Origin: Bacteroidota bacterium
GTDB lineage: Bacteria > Bacteroidota > Bacteroidia > Bacteroidales > F082
NCBI GenBank assembly: GCA_002686705.1
Contig: NYYH01000033.1
Coordinates: forward strand, 1-21,908
DNA length: 21,908 nt
Reading direction: 5' to 3'
Within the stretch, counting starts at the first letter, position 1. Each line of letters opens with the position of its first letter. The notes beneath the pieces are model-generated. The model saw nothing but the letters and a program-made list of their open reading frames with translations, made no database searches and was not told the origin of the DNA. Below are positions 8,601-15,064 of the stretch, piece by piece. A program made the translations under genes and the position numbers.

Positions 8601-9108
8601 TATAACCAACATACCATCTGCCATCAGTTCCAATACATGCAGCGGGATCACCACTGTTGTTTCCTCCTGCACCAGCAGTTTCACCATCAAATGTTTCTCC
8701 TCCATCAAACGTATACAGGTCATTGGCACCATATATTGGTGTTCCACCGGCCCCCCCTGAATTATTTGAATTTAAAGCTGTCATACTGTTGTTAGGATCA
8801 ACAATAATAGAATTCTCACTTTGGGTTGAATTTGTTGAGACAGCAACATCAGGTGAGTTAAGTGTTGCTACCATAGGATTATTAATTGCTGAGCCTGTGA
8901 AAATAGCTTTTGGTATTTCAACGACAGGATTTAGTACAGTAAGGCCTTCTTTAGCCATCTGTTTCCAATAACCCTGATTGTCAATCCGGGTATCTAATTT
9001 AGCCCTTCGTTCACGTTCAGTATCTGAAGAATCACTAACCGCCCATCCAATTGTGGTAATGATAATCCCAGTTACCATAAATAAAAATAATAATCTAAAT
9101 CTCTTCAT
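5668..9108 (-). CDS. T9SS-exported Asp-box (sialidase-like) propeller protein with GEVED and PKD-like modules, paralog B
   Basis: The 1146-residue protein is collinear with its downstream neighbour. It has a signal/anchor segment (5-23), the shared motif TRIDNQGYWKQMAKEGL (40-56), and a propeller with four good Asp boxes near 180, 239, 297 and 371 plus a degenerate fifth (NTAGETW, about 433). FnIII-like (500-585) and GEVED (about 632-765, GEVEDY at 756-761) domains follow. A PKD-like module (828-906) and two tandem repeats of about 70 residues, each with LDAGNPGxTYLWSxG (908-976 and 980-1052), come next. The last 80 residues are a type A T9SS sorting domain (VYPNPAQG to KIVLRK). The extra tandem repeat explains most of the length difference from paralog A. 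Motifs such as NAGSHNQGV, NIRGIR, PIPGL and WTDNR are common to both. The ligand or substrate is unknown. Confidence 0.85.
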   Translation of the reverse strand: MKRFRLLFLFMVTGIIITTIGWAVSDSSDTERERRAKLDTRIDNQGYWKQMAKEGLTVLNPVVEIPKAIFTGSAINNPMVATLNSPDVAVSTNSTQSENSIIVDPNNSMTALNSNNSGGAGGTPIYGANDLYTFDGGETFDGETAGAGGNNSGDPAACIGTDGRWYVGYIKSSGQGVAHSDDQGQTWTHVQVTPNPGQMCDKNHLWLDRKVGSPYENNLYDAWTDFGGSSDGEIVLKYSNDNGETWSDRKVISLAVNAGSHNQGVNVHTGPNGEAYAAWCIYDNWPSDETAIGFAKSFDGGETWEASTRIISNIRGIRNSGVPQNMRVAAFPVMTVDISGGSNDGNIYVVWTNIGVPGVNTGSDRDVYMIKSTDGGDIWSDPIRINQDPIGQGKAHYMPWITCDPSNGILSVVFYDNRNTNNNQAETWAATSNTAGETWEDFQVSDVAFTPQPIPGLASGYFGDYLGITALNGYVYPTWTDNRAGPAMTYVSVFETIDIIAPTGLNTATNQETGECILDWSFSGTTGFMHFNVYRNDVLVGTATEETFTDQITDYGYYTYKVTAVYSGNVESSGTTSETQYGSSTIEIIPISYMSVIYPEETDVQMMKIKNTGVLDLDFSLSPFFKNTVKPYYEIAGGGGDEYIHMVSVGNLYNTSGFDSYNDFTSMYANIKTSQFYPIEVLCNNPYKGDQCKVWVDWDQNGIFDEAAIVLNDDKEFGFFKGTIVAPKGSVQGSTRMRIRLGGTGRLNAYGSTEYGEVEDYTLIIADWLTLDPDEGIIAPGDSLMVTVTFDGTDMDIGTYEDEVEFITNDLNNASYPVSFTLYITNMQLSASADPDGICFGESSQLEAIPTGGSGSYTYSWTSVPEGFTSDVSDPTVIPTENTEYFVSVNDGLITLDASVSVTVYPLPIVDLGGDQILCDETHHDLDAGNPGDTYLWSTGAISQTIVATGSGVTMFWVEVTNTDGCSSNDTVYLNFASIPEVNLGADTAVCGDVSITLDAGNPGSTYLWSNGLTSQTITADTLGIGYGVHNYSVEVTTEFDCVNSGDISIEFVNCTGIDEQASIELRVYPNPAQGIFNIEINSETNNPVNIKVINVAGSIIYNLNNIVVSGTHIEKVDLSNYSDGNYTIIVTNEGVSTTRKIVLRK

Positions 9109-9222
9109 AATTGTAATTTTAGAATGTTTTTTTTCAAGTGTCAGACAAAGTCCTAACCTTGATGGTTGCCTTATATAATAAACGGCTTACCATACTAAAT
9201 AAGTTATGCCATAAATTTGGCA

Positions 9223-9253
9223 CAAAAGTAATTCAAAAATATTTACTTGTAAA
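9223..9253 (-). promoter_or_regulatory. Probable promoter of paralog B
   Basis: On the minus strand TACTTTTG (plus-strand 9223-9230) fits the -7 consensus TAnnTTTG. TTTA at 9250-9253 lies 19 bases further upstream as a near-match -33 element. It overlaps the 3' end of buk (stop at 9243) and would give a leader of about 105 bases before the ATG at 9108. The leader holds a small palindrome, TGCCAAATTTATGGCA (9208-9223). Confidence 0.4.
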
Positions 9254-10319
9254 TTTTTACTTCAGCATCACCAGTAATAATTCTAAGACCATTCATCGCT
9301 AACGCTTTCATTTCGTCTTCTCCGGGATACACATGAACCGGTGCCATTCGATGAACATAAGAAATAACTTGATTAACAAAATACTTATCATGAGCTATTC
9401 CTCCTGTAATTAATATGCCATCCACTTCTGAATGGAGTACTGCAACCATTGATCCAATCTCTTTAGCAACCTGATAAGCCATGCCATCATAGATATACTT
9501 TGCTTCTTTATTACCAGCTTCTACTCGATTTTCAACTTCGTAGGCACTATTGGTTCCAAGATATGCAACCAAGCCACCTTCATTACTTATCATCTTTAGC
9601 ATTTGTTTTTGAGAGTATTCACCTTTAAAACAAAGCCTTACAAGATCACCTACAGGAAGAGTCCCTGTCCTTTCTGGTGAATAAGGACCATCACCATCCA
9701 GACCCTGGTTAACATCAACTACTCGGCCCTTTTTATGAGCTCCTACAGTTATTCCACCTCCAAGATGTACCACAATAAGGTTTAGATCTTCATATTTTCT
9801 CATGATGGATTTAGAGTGTTGGCGGGCCACTGCTTTTTGATTTAACGCATGGAAAATAGATTTTCTTGGAAGTAGAGGATGACCGGATAACCGTGCAAGA
9901 TCGCTGAGTTCGTCCACAACTACAGGATTACTAATATATGCGTTGGCATCTGGCAACGACTTAGCCAAATCATAGGCGATTAGTCCACCAAGGTTACTAG
10001 CATGTTCGCCATAAGTACAAGATTCAAGATCAAGAATCATTTTTTCATTTACAGCAATAATTCCAGACTCAACAGGCTTTAGTAAACCTCCGCGCCCCAT
10101 TACAACCTTAATTTGTTTTAAAGAAATTTCTGCAACTTCGAGTTCGTGAATTATAAGTTCTTTACGAAAATTAAACTGTTCAGTAATCAATTCAAATTGA
10201 GCAAGTTCTTCAATAGTGTGACGAATGATTTGAATAAAGACCGGGTTTGTATCAGCATACACAGCAATTTTAGTGGATGTTGATCCAGGATTTATTGCCA
10301 AAATATATACGGTCGCCAT
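9243..10319 (-). CDS. buk: Butyrate kinase
   Basis: This acetate/propionate/butyrate kinase (ASKHA fold) phosphorylates ADP from butyryl-phosphate, releasing butyrate; branched short-chain acyl phosphates are also used by family members. The 358 residues equal the usual family length. Visible motifs are the N-terminal phosphate-binding loop INPGSTSTKIAVY (9-21), VMGRGGLL (73-80), the second phosphate loop VVHLGGGITVGAH (183-195), DGDGPYSPERTGTLP (208-222) and the adenosine-site motif GILITGGIAH (301-310). It follows ptb with a 38-base gap on the same strand, so the two form an operon that converts acyl-CoA to acid with ATP formation in the cytoplasm. No obvious terminator follows; the promoter of the next gene overlaps its end. 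Confidence 0.93.
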   Translation of the reverse strand: MATVYILAINPGSTSTKIAVYADTNPVFIQIIRHTIEELAQFELITEQFNFRKELIIHELEVAEISLKQIKVVMGRGGLLKPVESGIIAVNEKMILDLESCTYGEHASNLGGLIAYDLAKSLPDANAYISNPVVVDELSDLARLSGHPLLPRKSIFHALNQKAVARQHSKSIMRKYEDLNLIVVHLGGGITVGAHKKGRVVDVNQGLDGDGPYSPERTGTLPVGDLVRLCFKGEYSQKQMLKMISNEGGLVAYLGTNSAYEVENRVEAGNKEAKYIYDGMAYQVAKEIGSMVAVLHSEVDGILITGGIAHDKYFVNQVISYVHRMAPVHVYPGEDEMKALAMNGLRIITGDAEVKIYK

Positions 10320-10357
10320 TAATTGGATTTATTTAGATCGTAAAATTTAAAATAACT

Positions 10358-11254
10358 TTAAGTTATAGCGGCAGCAAGAGCAATTGATAAAAATTTACTC
10401 TTGTCACTATCACCTCTTGATGTAAGTACTATTGGAACTTTTGCCCCCATTATAACTGCTGCGGAAGATGCCCCACCAAGAAAATTTAAAGATTTGTATA
10501 ATATATTTCCACCATTAATGTCGGGAGCTAGTATCAGATCGGCATCACCTGCAACATCACTTGTAATGTTTTTCAATAGTGCTGTCTCCTGTGAAATTGC
10601 TCCGTCGAGGGCAAGTGGGCCATCAATTATGCAACCCACAATTTGCTTTCGATAATTCATCATTGAGATAGTTGCAGCATGCATTGTGGCTTCCATCTTT
10701 GGATTAATGGTTTCAACTGAACCCAGTATGGCCACTTTAGGGTTTTTATTGCCAAGCCCGTGAAAAACTGCAACCGCATTTTTAATGATATCTATTTTTT
10801 CTTCCAGATCTGGATCTACATTCATAGCTGCGTCAGTAACTCCTAAAAGCTTGTGGTAATATGGTGTTTCGAATAACGCAATATGGCTCAACAGAGAACC
10901 TGTACGTAGGCCAAATTCTTTATTTAGCACAGCTTTTAGAAATAATCCGGAGCTTACAAGCCCTTTCATAATTATTTCAGCTTTTCCTTCACCCGTTAAT
11001 TTAGATGCTATTAAAGAAGCTTCATATGCGTCGACAGCGTCAATTACTTCAATATTTTTGATGTCAAAATCAATCTCGTTAGCAATTTTATCGATAACAA
11101 TTTTGTCGCCAACAAGTATTGGTTCAATAATTCCTTCTGAATAGGCCTTTGCAATAGCCTTTAATACGTGATAGTCACCCGCAGCCGCAACTGCAATGTG
11201 TCTTTTTATCTTATTTTTTGCAAGATCTACAAGGGAAGAAAGATGTTTAATCAT
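10358..11254 (-). CDS. ptb: Phosphate butyryltransferase
   Basis: The 298-residue protein has the length and pattern of phosphate acetyl/butyryl transferases (PTA_PTB family). The N-terminal half includes HIAVAAAGDYHVLKAIAKA (19-37) and EIIMKGLVSSGLFLKAVL (about 93-110). The C-terminal half carries the conserved DGPLALDGAIS and LILAPDINGGNILYKSL (about 240-256), followed by a GAKVPIVLTSRGDSDKSK-type ending. It transfers the acyl group of butyryl-CoA, and probably isobutyryl- or isovaleryl-CoA, to phosphate, and hands acyl-phosphate to the kinase encoded 38 bases downstream. It is divergent from the tyrosine phosphatase gene across 154 bases. A -7-like TAATTTTG on the minus strand (11328-11335) lacks an obvious -33 partner. 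Confidence 0.92.
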   Translation of the reverse strand: MIKHLSSLVDLAKNKIKRHIAVAAAGDYHVLKAIAKAYSEGIIEPILVGDKIVIDKIANEIDFDIKNIEVIDAVDAYEASLIASKLTGEGKAEIIMKGLVSSGLFLKAVLNKEFGLRTGSLLSHIALFETPYYHKLLGVTDAAMNVDPDLEEKIDIIKNAVAVFHGLGNKNPKVAILGSVETINPKMEATMHAATISMMNYRKQIVGCIIDGPLALDGAISQETALLKNITSDVAGDADLILAPDINGGNILYKSLNFLGGASSAAVIMGAKVPIVLTSRGDSDKSKFLSIALAAAIT

Positions 11255-11357
11255 GATGCTAATAATTAATGATTGATTTTCAATAATGTCAGCTTTAATA
11301 TTTTAAACACCAACACTTAATTTTTTGCAAAATTACAATAAATGTGCATGAATTACA

Positions 11358-11389
11358 TTTGTATTAAAAAGGAATTTAATCGTATTTTG
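11358..11389 (+). promoter_or_regulatory. Possible promoter of the tyrosine phosphatase gene
   Basis: TTTG at 11358-11361 lies 21 bases before TATTTTG (11383-11389), which is one base short of TAnnTTTG. The ATG is 20 bases further on. A perfect TACATTTG (11354-11361) overlaps the -33 candidate but lacks its own -33. The assignment is tentative. Confidence 0.25.
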
Positions 11390-11408
11390 CATAAATAAGT
11401 TACTTACA

Positions 11409-11894
11409 ATGAAAACAAAAATACTTTTTGTATGTCTTGGTAATATCTGTCGTTCTCCTAGTGCAGAAGCAGTTTTTAAAGGCCTTGTACGCAAAAAGGG
11501 GGTACAAGATAAATTTGAAATTGATTCGTCTGGTACATATGCTTATCACGAAGGAGAATGTGCTGACAGGCGTATGCAAAGTCATGCGGTTAAAAGAGGG
11601 TACAACCTTACTTCAATATCAAGACCGTTTGATTCCAATAGAGATTGGGATAGATTTGACTACATAATAGCTATGGATGATTCGAATCTCAGGAATTTGA
11701 GAGCAATGGGTCGTAACAAAGATGATTTAAAGAAACTTTTTAAAATGACGGATTTTGCAAATAATTTCAGTTATAATGAAATCCCTGACCCTTATTATGG
11801 GGGTGAACAAGGCTTTGAGCTTGTTTTGGATTTACTTGAAGATGCTGGAGAAGGCTTTTATGAATTTCTTGAGAATAGTAGATCTCACAATTGA
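11409..11894 (+). CDS. Low-molecular-weight protein tyrosine phosphatase
   Basis: The 161-residue protein has the P-loop C(X)5R-S as CLGNICRS (C9-S16), directly after the first beta strand as usual for this family. The general acid is in DPYYGG, D127. C9 forms the cysteinyl-phosphate intermediate, R15 binds phosphate and D127 protonates the leaving tyrosine. The length matches the family (about 150-160), and the segment DSSGTYAYHEGECAD (39-53) is the usual SSGT...G..D region. It is cytoplasmic, with no signal peptide. In many bacteria such enzymes oppose tyrosine kinases of capsule or exopolysaccharide export, but no such partner is in the window, so its target is unknown. Confidence 0.93.
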   Translation: MKTKILFVCLGNICRSPSAEAVFKGLVRKKGVQDKFEIDSSGTYAYHEGECADRRMQSHAVKRGYNLTSISRPFDSNRDWDRFDYIIAMDDSNLRNLRAMGRNKDDLKKLFKMTDFANNFSYNEIPDPYYGGEQGFELVLDLLEDAGEGFYEFLENSRSHN

Positions 11895-12018
11895 CCAAAG
11901 ATAATATCTCAAGACATAATGTAGAATTGTATAAAAACAACACAATAAACTGACATACCGATTAATGAACAAAAACAGAGAAATAAATGCTATAGATATT
12001 CGTTAATATGAAGAAACA

Positions 12019-12026
12019 TATATTTG
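12019..12026 (+). promoter_or_regulatory. -7 element upstream of the lipoprotein cassette
   Basis: TATATTTG matches TAnnTTTG and lies 26 bases before the ATG at 12053. It falls inside the extended reading frame from ATG 12008, arguing that translation starts at 12053. The -33 region is not well matched (TTCG near 11999). Confidence 0.4.
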
Positions 12027-12052
12027 CAGCAAATTTATTACCAAACATAATT

Positions 12053-12424
12053 ATGACACTTAAAACTAGCCTTATTAGTTTCATATTGAGTCTTTTTATT
12101 ATCATTTTTTTACCAGGATGCAAATCAAATGAAATTATTATGAAACCTAACCCTAAAAAGGGAGAAGCTAATAAAGGAAATCAGGAAGGTAGAAATGTTG
12201 ATTATGATGAAGCTGTGGCACGTCATTTTGAAATGCAAAGCGAAAGCACAAAACAAATGATGCTTAAGTCGGATAAAATGCGGAAAAGTAAAAATGCAGG
12301 AATAAGTCGAGTGTGGTATGATAAACTATTCAATAACAGTTGTTTTAAAAATTCAGCTATGGTTAAAACTGGGCATACAAATATGTCAATCACAAAAAGG
12401 GAATCCTGTTTCTTAAAATATTAA
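12053..12424 (+). CDS. Small putative lipoprotein, first gene of an envelope cassette
   Basis: From ATG 12053 the product has 123 residues: a hydrophobic signal (3-20) and lipobox FLPGC with C23 as the lipidation site. The upstream ATG at 12008 would put 15 extra residues before a signal peptide that already looks complete, and would overlap a -7 promoter element. The mature part is charged and rich in Lys, Met and Ser. It includes YDEAVARHFEMQSESTKQMM and a run of SDKMRKSK, resembling short uncharacterised Bacteroidota proteins with a helical HxxxQSxxTKxMM core. No enzymatic motif is visible. It is followed after 11 bases by an outer-membrane barrel gene and is probably co-transcribed with it. 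Function is unknown. Confidence 0.6.
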   Translation: MTLKTSLISFILSLFIIIFLPGCKSNEIIMKPNPKKGEANKGNQEGRNVDYDEAVARHFEMQSESTKQMMLKSDKMRKSKNAGISRVWYDKLFNNSCFKNSAMVKTGHTNMSITKRESCFLKY

Positions 12425-12435
12425 CTAAGTAATCC

Positions 12436-13053
12436 ATGAAACGAACATTAATAATTGTTACTGTAACACTGTTATCCTTATCCGCATCTGCACAATTTAG
12501 AGATATGCTAAATTTTAACAGTGGTGGTATGCTTAGTGTACAATGGGATATTGCTAAACCTATGGGCTCAATGAAAGATTATGTAAAGAATACATCTTTT
12601 TCAGGGATTAGTATTGACTACAAACACTGTTATAAAAAAGATATTATAATTGGTGGCAGGATAGGGTGGAATTATTTATACGAGAATAAGGGTTTAACAA
12701 ATGTTGAAGACGGAACAAGTACTACGTACACGCCTATTGATCATAATGTTAACGTTATCCCTATTTTGCTGGTAGTGGATTACATGCCTAATAGCAATAA
12801 ATTCATCCCTTATGCAGGAATCGGCATAGGTACTTACTTTATTAACTCATCTGTTATATCTAATAATGTTAAGACTGCGAGTAGCAATACTTTTCATTTT
12901 GGTATTTCCCCAGAAGTAGGACTTACTATACCATTTATTATAAGTAATTTCGGTTTAAATCTGAGCACAAAATATAATTATGCTCTGGGCGCAGGTAGTT
13001 CGTCAGGTTATTCATGGTTTGACTTTTGCATAGGAATTTCATTTATGTATTAA
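12436..13053 (+). CDS. Outer-membrane beta-barrel protein
   Basis: The 205-residue protein starts with a signal peptide (1-19, cleavage SASA|Q). Alternating amphipathic strands follow, separated by short polar turns, for example GISIDYKHCY, IIIGGRIGWNYLY, VIPILLVVDYMP and FIPYAGIGIGTYF. The C terminus ends in an aromatic residue (FMY), as expected for Bam-dependent barrels. Size and pattern suit an eight-stranded OmpW/opacity-like barrel. The start is unambiguous: ATG 11 bases after the stop of the lipoprotein gene. It lies between two lipoprotein genes at 11- and 15-base spacing, suggesting a three-part outer-membrane assembly. The ligand or pore function cannot be read from the sequence. 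Confidence 0.75.
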   Translation: MKRTLIIVTVTLLSLSASAQFRDMLNFNSGGMLSVQWDIAKPMGSMKDYVKNTSFSGISIDYKHCYKKDIIIGGRIGWNYLYENKGLTNVEDGTSTTYTPIDHNVNVIPILLVVDYMPNSNKFIPYAGIGIGTYFINSSVISNNVKTASSNTFHFGISPEVGLTIPFIISNFGLNLSTKYNYALGAGSSSGYSWFDFCIGISFMY

Positions 13054-13068
13054 TCAATCAATTAAGCG

Positions 13069-13548
13069 ATGAGCACAAATAAAATAATAGCTATATTTAT
13101 ATCCGCATTTATAGTGTATTTTTCCTCATCTTGTAATAAAGGTTCGGTTAACCCTAATATTCCTAAGGTGGTAATAAATGTAACCATTAATCCAAATTCA
13201 ACAATTTTTCAAGAGCTAAACACACCCGGAGGCTGGTTATATTTGGATGAACAACCCGGTATTTATATCCCACAAGGAAGCCGGGGTGTAATTGTTTATC
13301 GAGTAACTATGTCAGAATTTAAAGCCTATGAACGACAACCTCCAAATTTTCCTTTCGAATGCTGCGAAGAAAACGAATATAATTGCACAAAACTTATTGT
13401 TGGTGGTAATTATCCTTTTGTAAAAGATACATGTAATGATAATTTATATCAGCTACTAGACGGCACACTTTTTCAGGGAGACGGCCAGTATCCACTTATT
13501 GAGTATAATGCAATATATGATGGATCATTGTTGCATGTATTTAACTAA
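13069..13548 (+). CDS. Lipoprotein with a Rieske-like fold lacking cluster ligands
   Basis: The 159-residue protein has a signal segment (5-19) and lipobox SSSC with C22. The mature sequence follows the strand order of Bacteroidota Rieske-like lipoproteins: NVTINPNSTIFQEL, then GGWLYLD, a turn, GVIVYRVTMSEFKAYERQPP, a Cys-containing middle, DTCNDNLYQLLDGTLFQGDG and YPLIEYNAIYDGSLLHVFN. True Rieske proteins bind 2Fe-2S through CxH and CxxH. Here the four mature-region cysteines (C98, C99, C106, C122) are present but the partner histidines are absent, and the only His is near the end (H156). A structural or disulfide-stabilised, cluster-free domain is more likely than an electron carrier. It is the last gene of the cassette, 15 bases after the barrel. 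Fold assignment by eye is moderate. Confidence 0.6.
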   Translation: MSTNKIIAIFISAFIVYFSSSCNKGSVNPNIPKVVINVTINPNSTIFQELNTPGGWLYLDEQPGIYIPQGSRGVIVYRVTMSEFKAYERQPPNFPFECCEENEYNCTKLIVGGNYPFVKDTCNDNLYQLLDGTLFQGDGQYPLIEYNAIYDGSLLHVFN

Positions 13549-13562
13549 GCTTTGTATATTTG
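13530..13562 (+). promoter_or_regulatory. Possible promoter for nhaA
   Basis: TATATTTG at 13555-13562 fits TAnnTTTG, with a weak -33 candidate GTTG (13530-13533) 21 bases upstream. The leader to the nhaA ATG would be about 90 bases. The 110-base gap after the cassette shows no convincing terminator, only a 5-bp AAGAT/ATCTT hairpin near 13592-13606, so read-through from the cassette is also possible. Confidence 0.25.
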
Positions 13563-13658
13563 TTCATAGGAGATGAAGATTGTAAAACAGAAGATTTATG
13601 ATCTTTCGTTTTGGTTCATAACTTTTAGCTAATCCCTTGCATTAAAAGATTCTATTTC

Positions 13659-14978
13659 ATGAAGAATAAGCCTATACCTTATTTTGCCATTACCCGGTTC
13701 ATAAATGAACAAACCATTGGTGGAATAATATTAATTATTGCTACAATTATTGCTCTTTACTGGTCAAATTCCTATTTCTATGAAAGTTACCAAAACTTAT
13801 GGCATAATTATAAAATTGGATTTGTTTGGGGAGATATGAATATGGTTGGTTCGTTACATCATTGGATTAATGATGGATTAATGGCCTTATTCTTTTTCAC
13901 AGTTGGCCTTGAAATAAAGCGAGAAATAATGGGAGGTGAGTTGAACTCCGTTAAAAAAGCTTCACTACCTATAGCTGCAGCAGTAGGCGGGATGATAATT
14001 CCTGCTGTAATGTACAGTATTGTTGTATTTAACTACCCAGAATATATTAGTGGCTGGGGAATCCCAATGGCCACTGATATAGCATTTGCCCTAGGGTTGA
14101 TGGCTATGTTTGGAAAAAGGGTTAATATAAATCTCAAAATATTTCTTACAGCTCTGGCAATTGCTGATGATTTAGGTGCTGTTTTGGTCATAGCATTCTT
14201 TTATACTGATACAATAGTTTATGCTGAGATAATATCAGCTATTATTTTTCTGGGAGTTTTAGTAATTGCAAACTTTGCAGGAGTGCGACGAACAGTTTTT
14301 TATGCAATAGTTGGTTTTGGAGGAGTATGGGTAGCCTTTATGCTTTCTGGTGTTCATGCAACAATTGCAGGTGTTTTAATTGCTTTTACAATTCCTGCTC
14401 GAACAAAAATTGACGAAGACAGTTTTATGAATAAACTAAGCGGTTTCATTGCTGCATTTAAGAAAGAGCCATCAACACAAAACAATCTCCTTTCCAAAAA
14501 GCAAGTTCATATAATATCAGAAATTGAGAAACTCAATGATCAGGCACATACTCCACTTCAGAAGCTAGAACATGCATTACATCCGGTAGTAATTTATTTT
14601 ATCCTACCAATTTTTGCGCTGAGTAATGCTGGTGTGCATATTAGTGGCAGTATAATTGATATGTTTCTTCATCCTATTTCGTTGGGTATAATCGCCGGAT
14701 TATTATTAGGCAAGTTTATTGGTATCTCAATATTCTCACATATTGTTGTGAAATTCAAATTTGCTACTCTCCCCGAAGGTGTTACATGGAAACAGATTTA
14801 TGGAGCTGCTTTTCTTGCCGGTATCGGATTCACAATGTCAATGTTTATTTCTGATTTAGCATTTGTTAGTGAAGAATTTAAAGAAATAGCCAAAGTGGGG
14901 ATAATTGCAGCATCGGCGCTTTCAGCAATTGTCGGAATGCTATTGCTTGGGATGAGTTTGCCAAAAGGGGAGAAGTAG
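13659..14978 (+). CDS. nhaA: Na+/H+ antiporter NhaA
   Basis: This inner-membrane antiporter exports Na+ (or Li+) in exchange for H+, controlling sodium and pH. The 439 residues contain about 12 hydrophobic segments and the NhaA signature sites: MATDIAFALG with D140 (equivalent to E. coli D133), ALAIADDLGA with D170-D171 (D163/D164, the ion-binding pair) and LLGKFIGI with K351 (K300). FFTVGLEIKREI (79-90) is the family hallmark. It exceeds the 388 residues of E. coli NhaA mainly through a hydrophilic loop at about 248-305, common in longer NhaA forms. Transcription is probably separate from the upstream cassette. It fits an organism from a saline or Na+-cycling environment. Confidence 0.95.
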   Translation: MKNKPIPYFAITRFINEQTIGGIILIIATIIALYWSNSYFYESYQNLWHNYKIGFVWGDMNMVGSLHHWINDGLMALFFFTVGLEIKREIMGGELNSVKKASLPIAAAVGGMIIPAVMYSIVVFNYPEYISGWGIPMATDIAFALGLMAMFGKRVNINLKIFLTALAIADDLGAVLVIAFFYTDTIVYAEIISAIIFLGVLVIANFAGVRRTVFYAIVGFGGVWVAFMLSGVHATIAGVLIAFTIPARTKIDEDSFMNKLSGFIAAFKKEPSTQNNLLSKKQVHIISEIEKLNDQAHTPLQKLEHALHPVVIYFILPIFALSNAGVHISGSIIDMFLHPISLGIIAGLLLGKFIGISIFSHIVVKFKFATLPEGVTWKQIYGAAFLAGIGFTMSMFISDLAFVSEEFKEIAKVGIIAASALSAIVGMLLLGMSLPKGEK

Positions 14979-14995
14979 ATTGTTGAATTTTAGTT

Positions 14996-15028
14996 AAAAA
15001 ACCTTCCACCTCAATAAAAGATGGAAGG
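14996..15028 (-). terminator. Rho-independent terminator of the FG-GAP protein gene
   Basis: A perfect 7-bp stem CCTTCCA/TGGAAGG (15002-15008 with 15022-15028) is followed on the minus strand by six U (14996-15001). It lies about 37 bases after the stop at 15065. The plus-strand side has no T-run, so it serves the minus-strand gene rather than nhaA. Confidence 0.75.
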
Positions 15029-15064
15029 ATTCATATGAAGTATAAGTTGTAAACTTACAATGTG

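Noticed and set aside
2293..9108. Calling the two large proteins active exo-sialidases
   Set aside because: Asp boxes are structural and occur in many propellers; the RIP motif and arginine triad were not found.
8137..9178. Several plus-strand reading frames of 66-104 residues opposite paralog B
   Set aside because: They are antisense shadows of the propeller-coding strand; their Ser/Pro-rich content mirrors the Asp-box codons read backwards.
15047..15060. TTGTAAACTTACAA palindrome as an operator
   Set aside because: It lies downstream of a gene end beside a terminator, with no promoter nearby to regulate.
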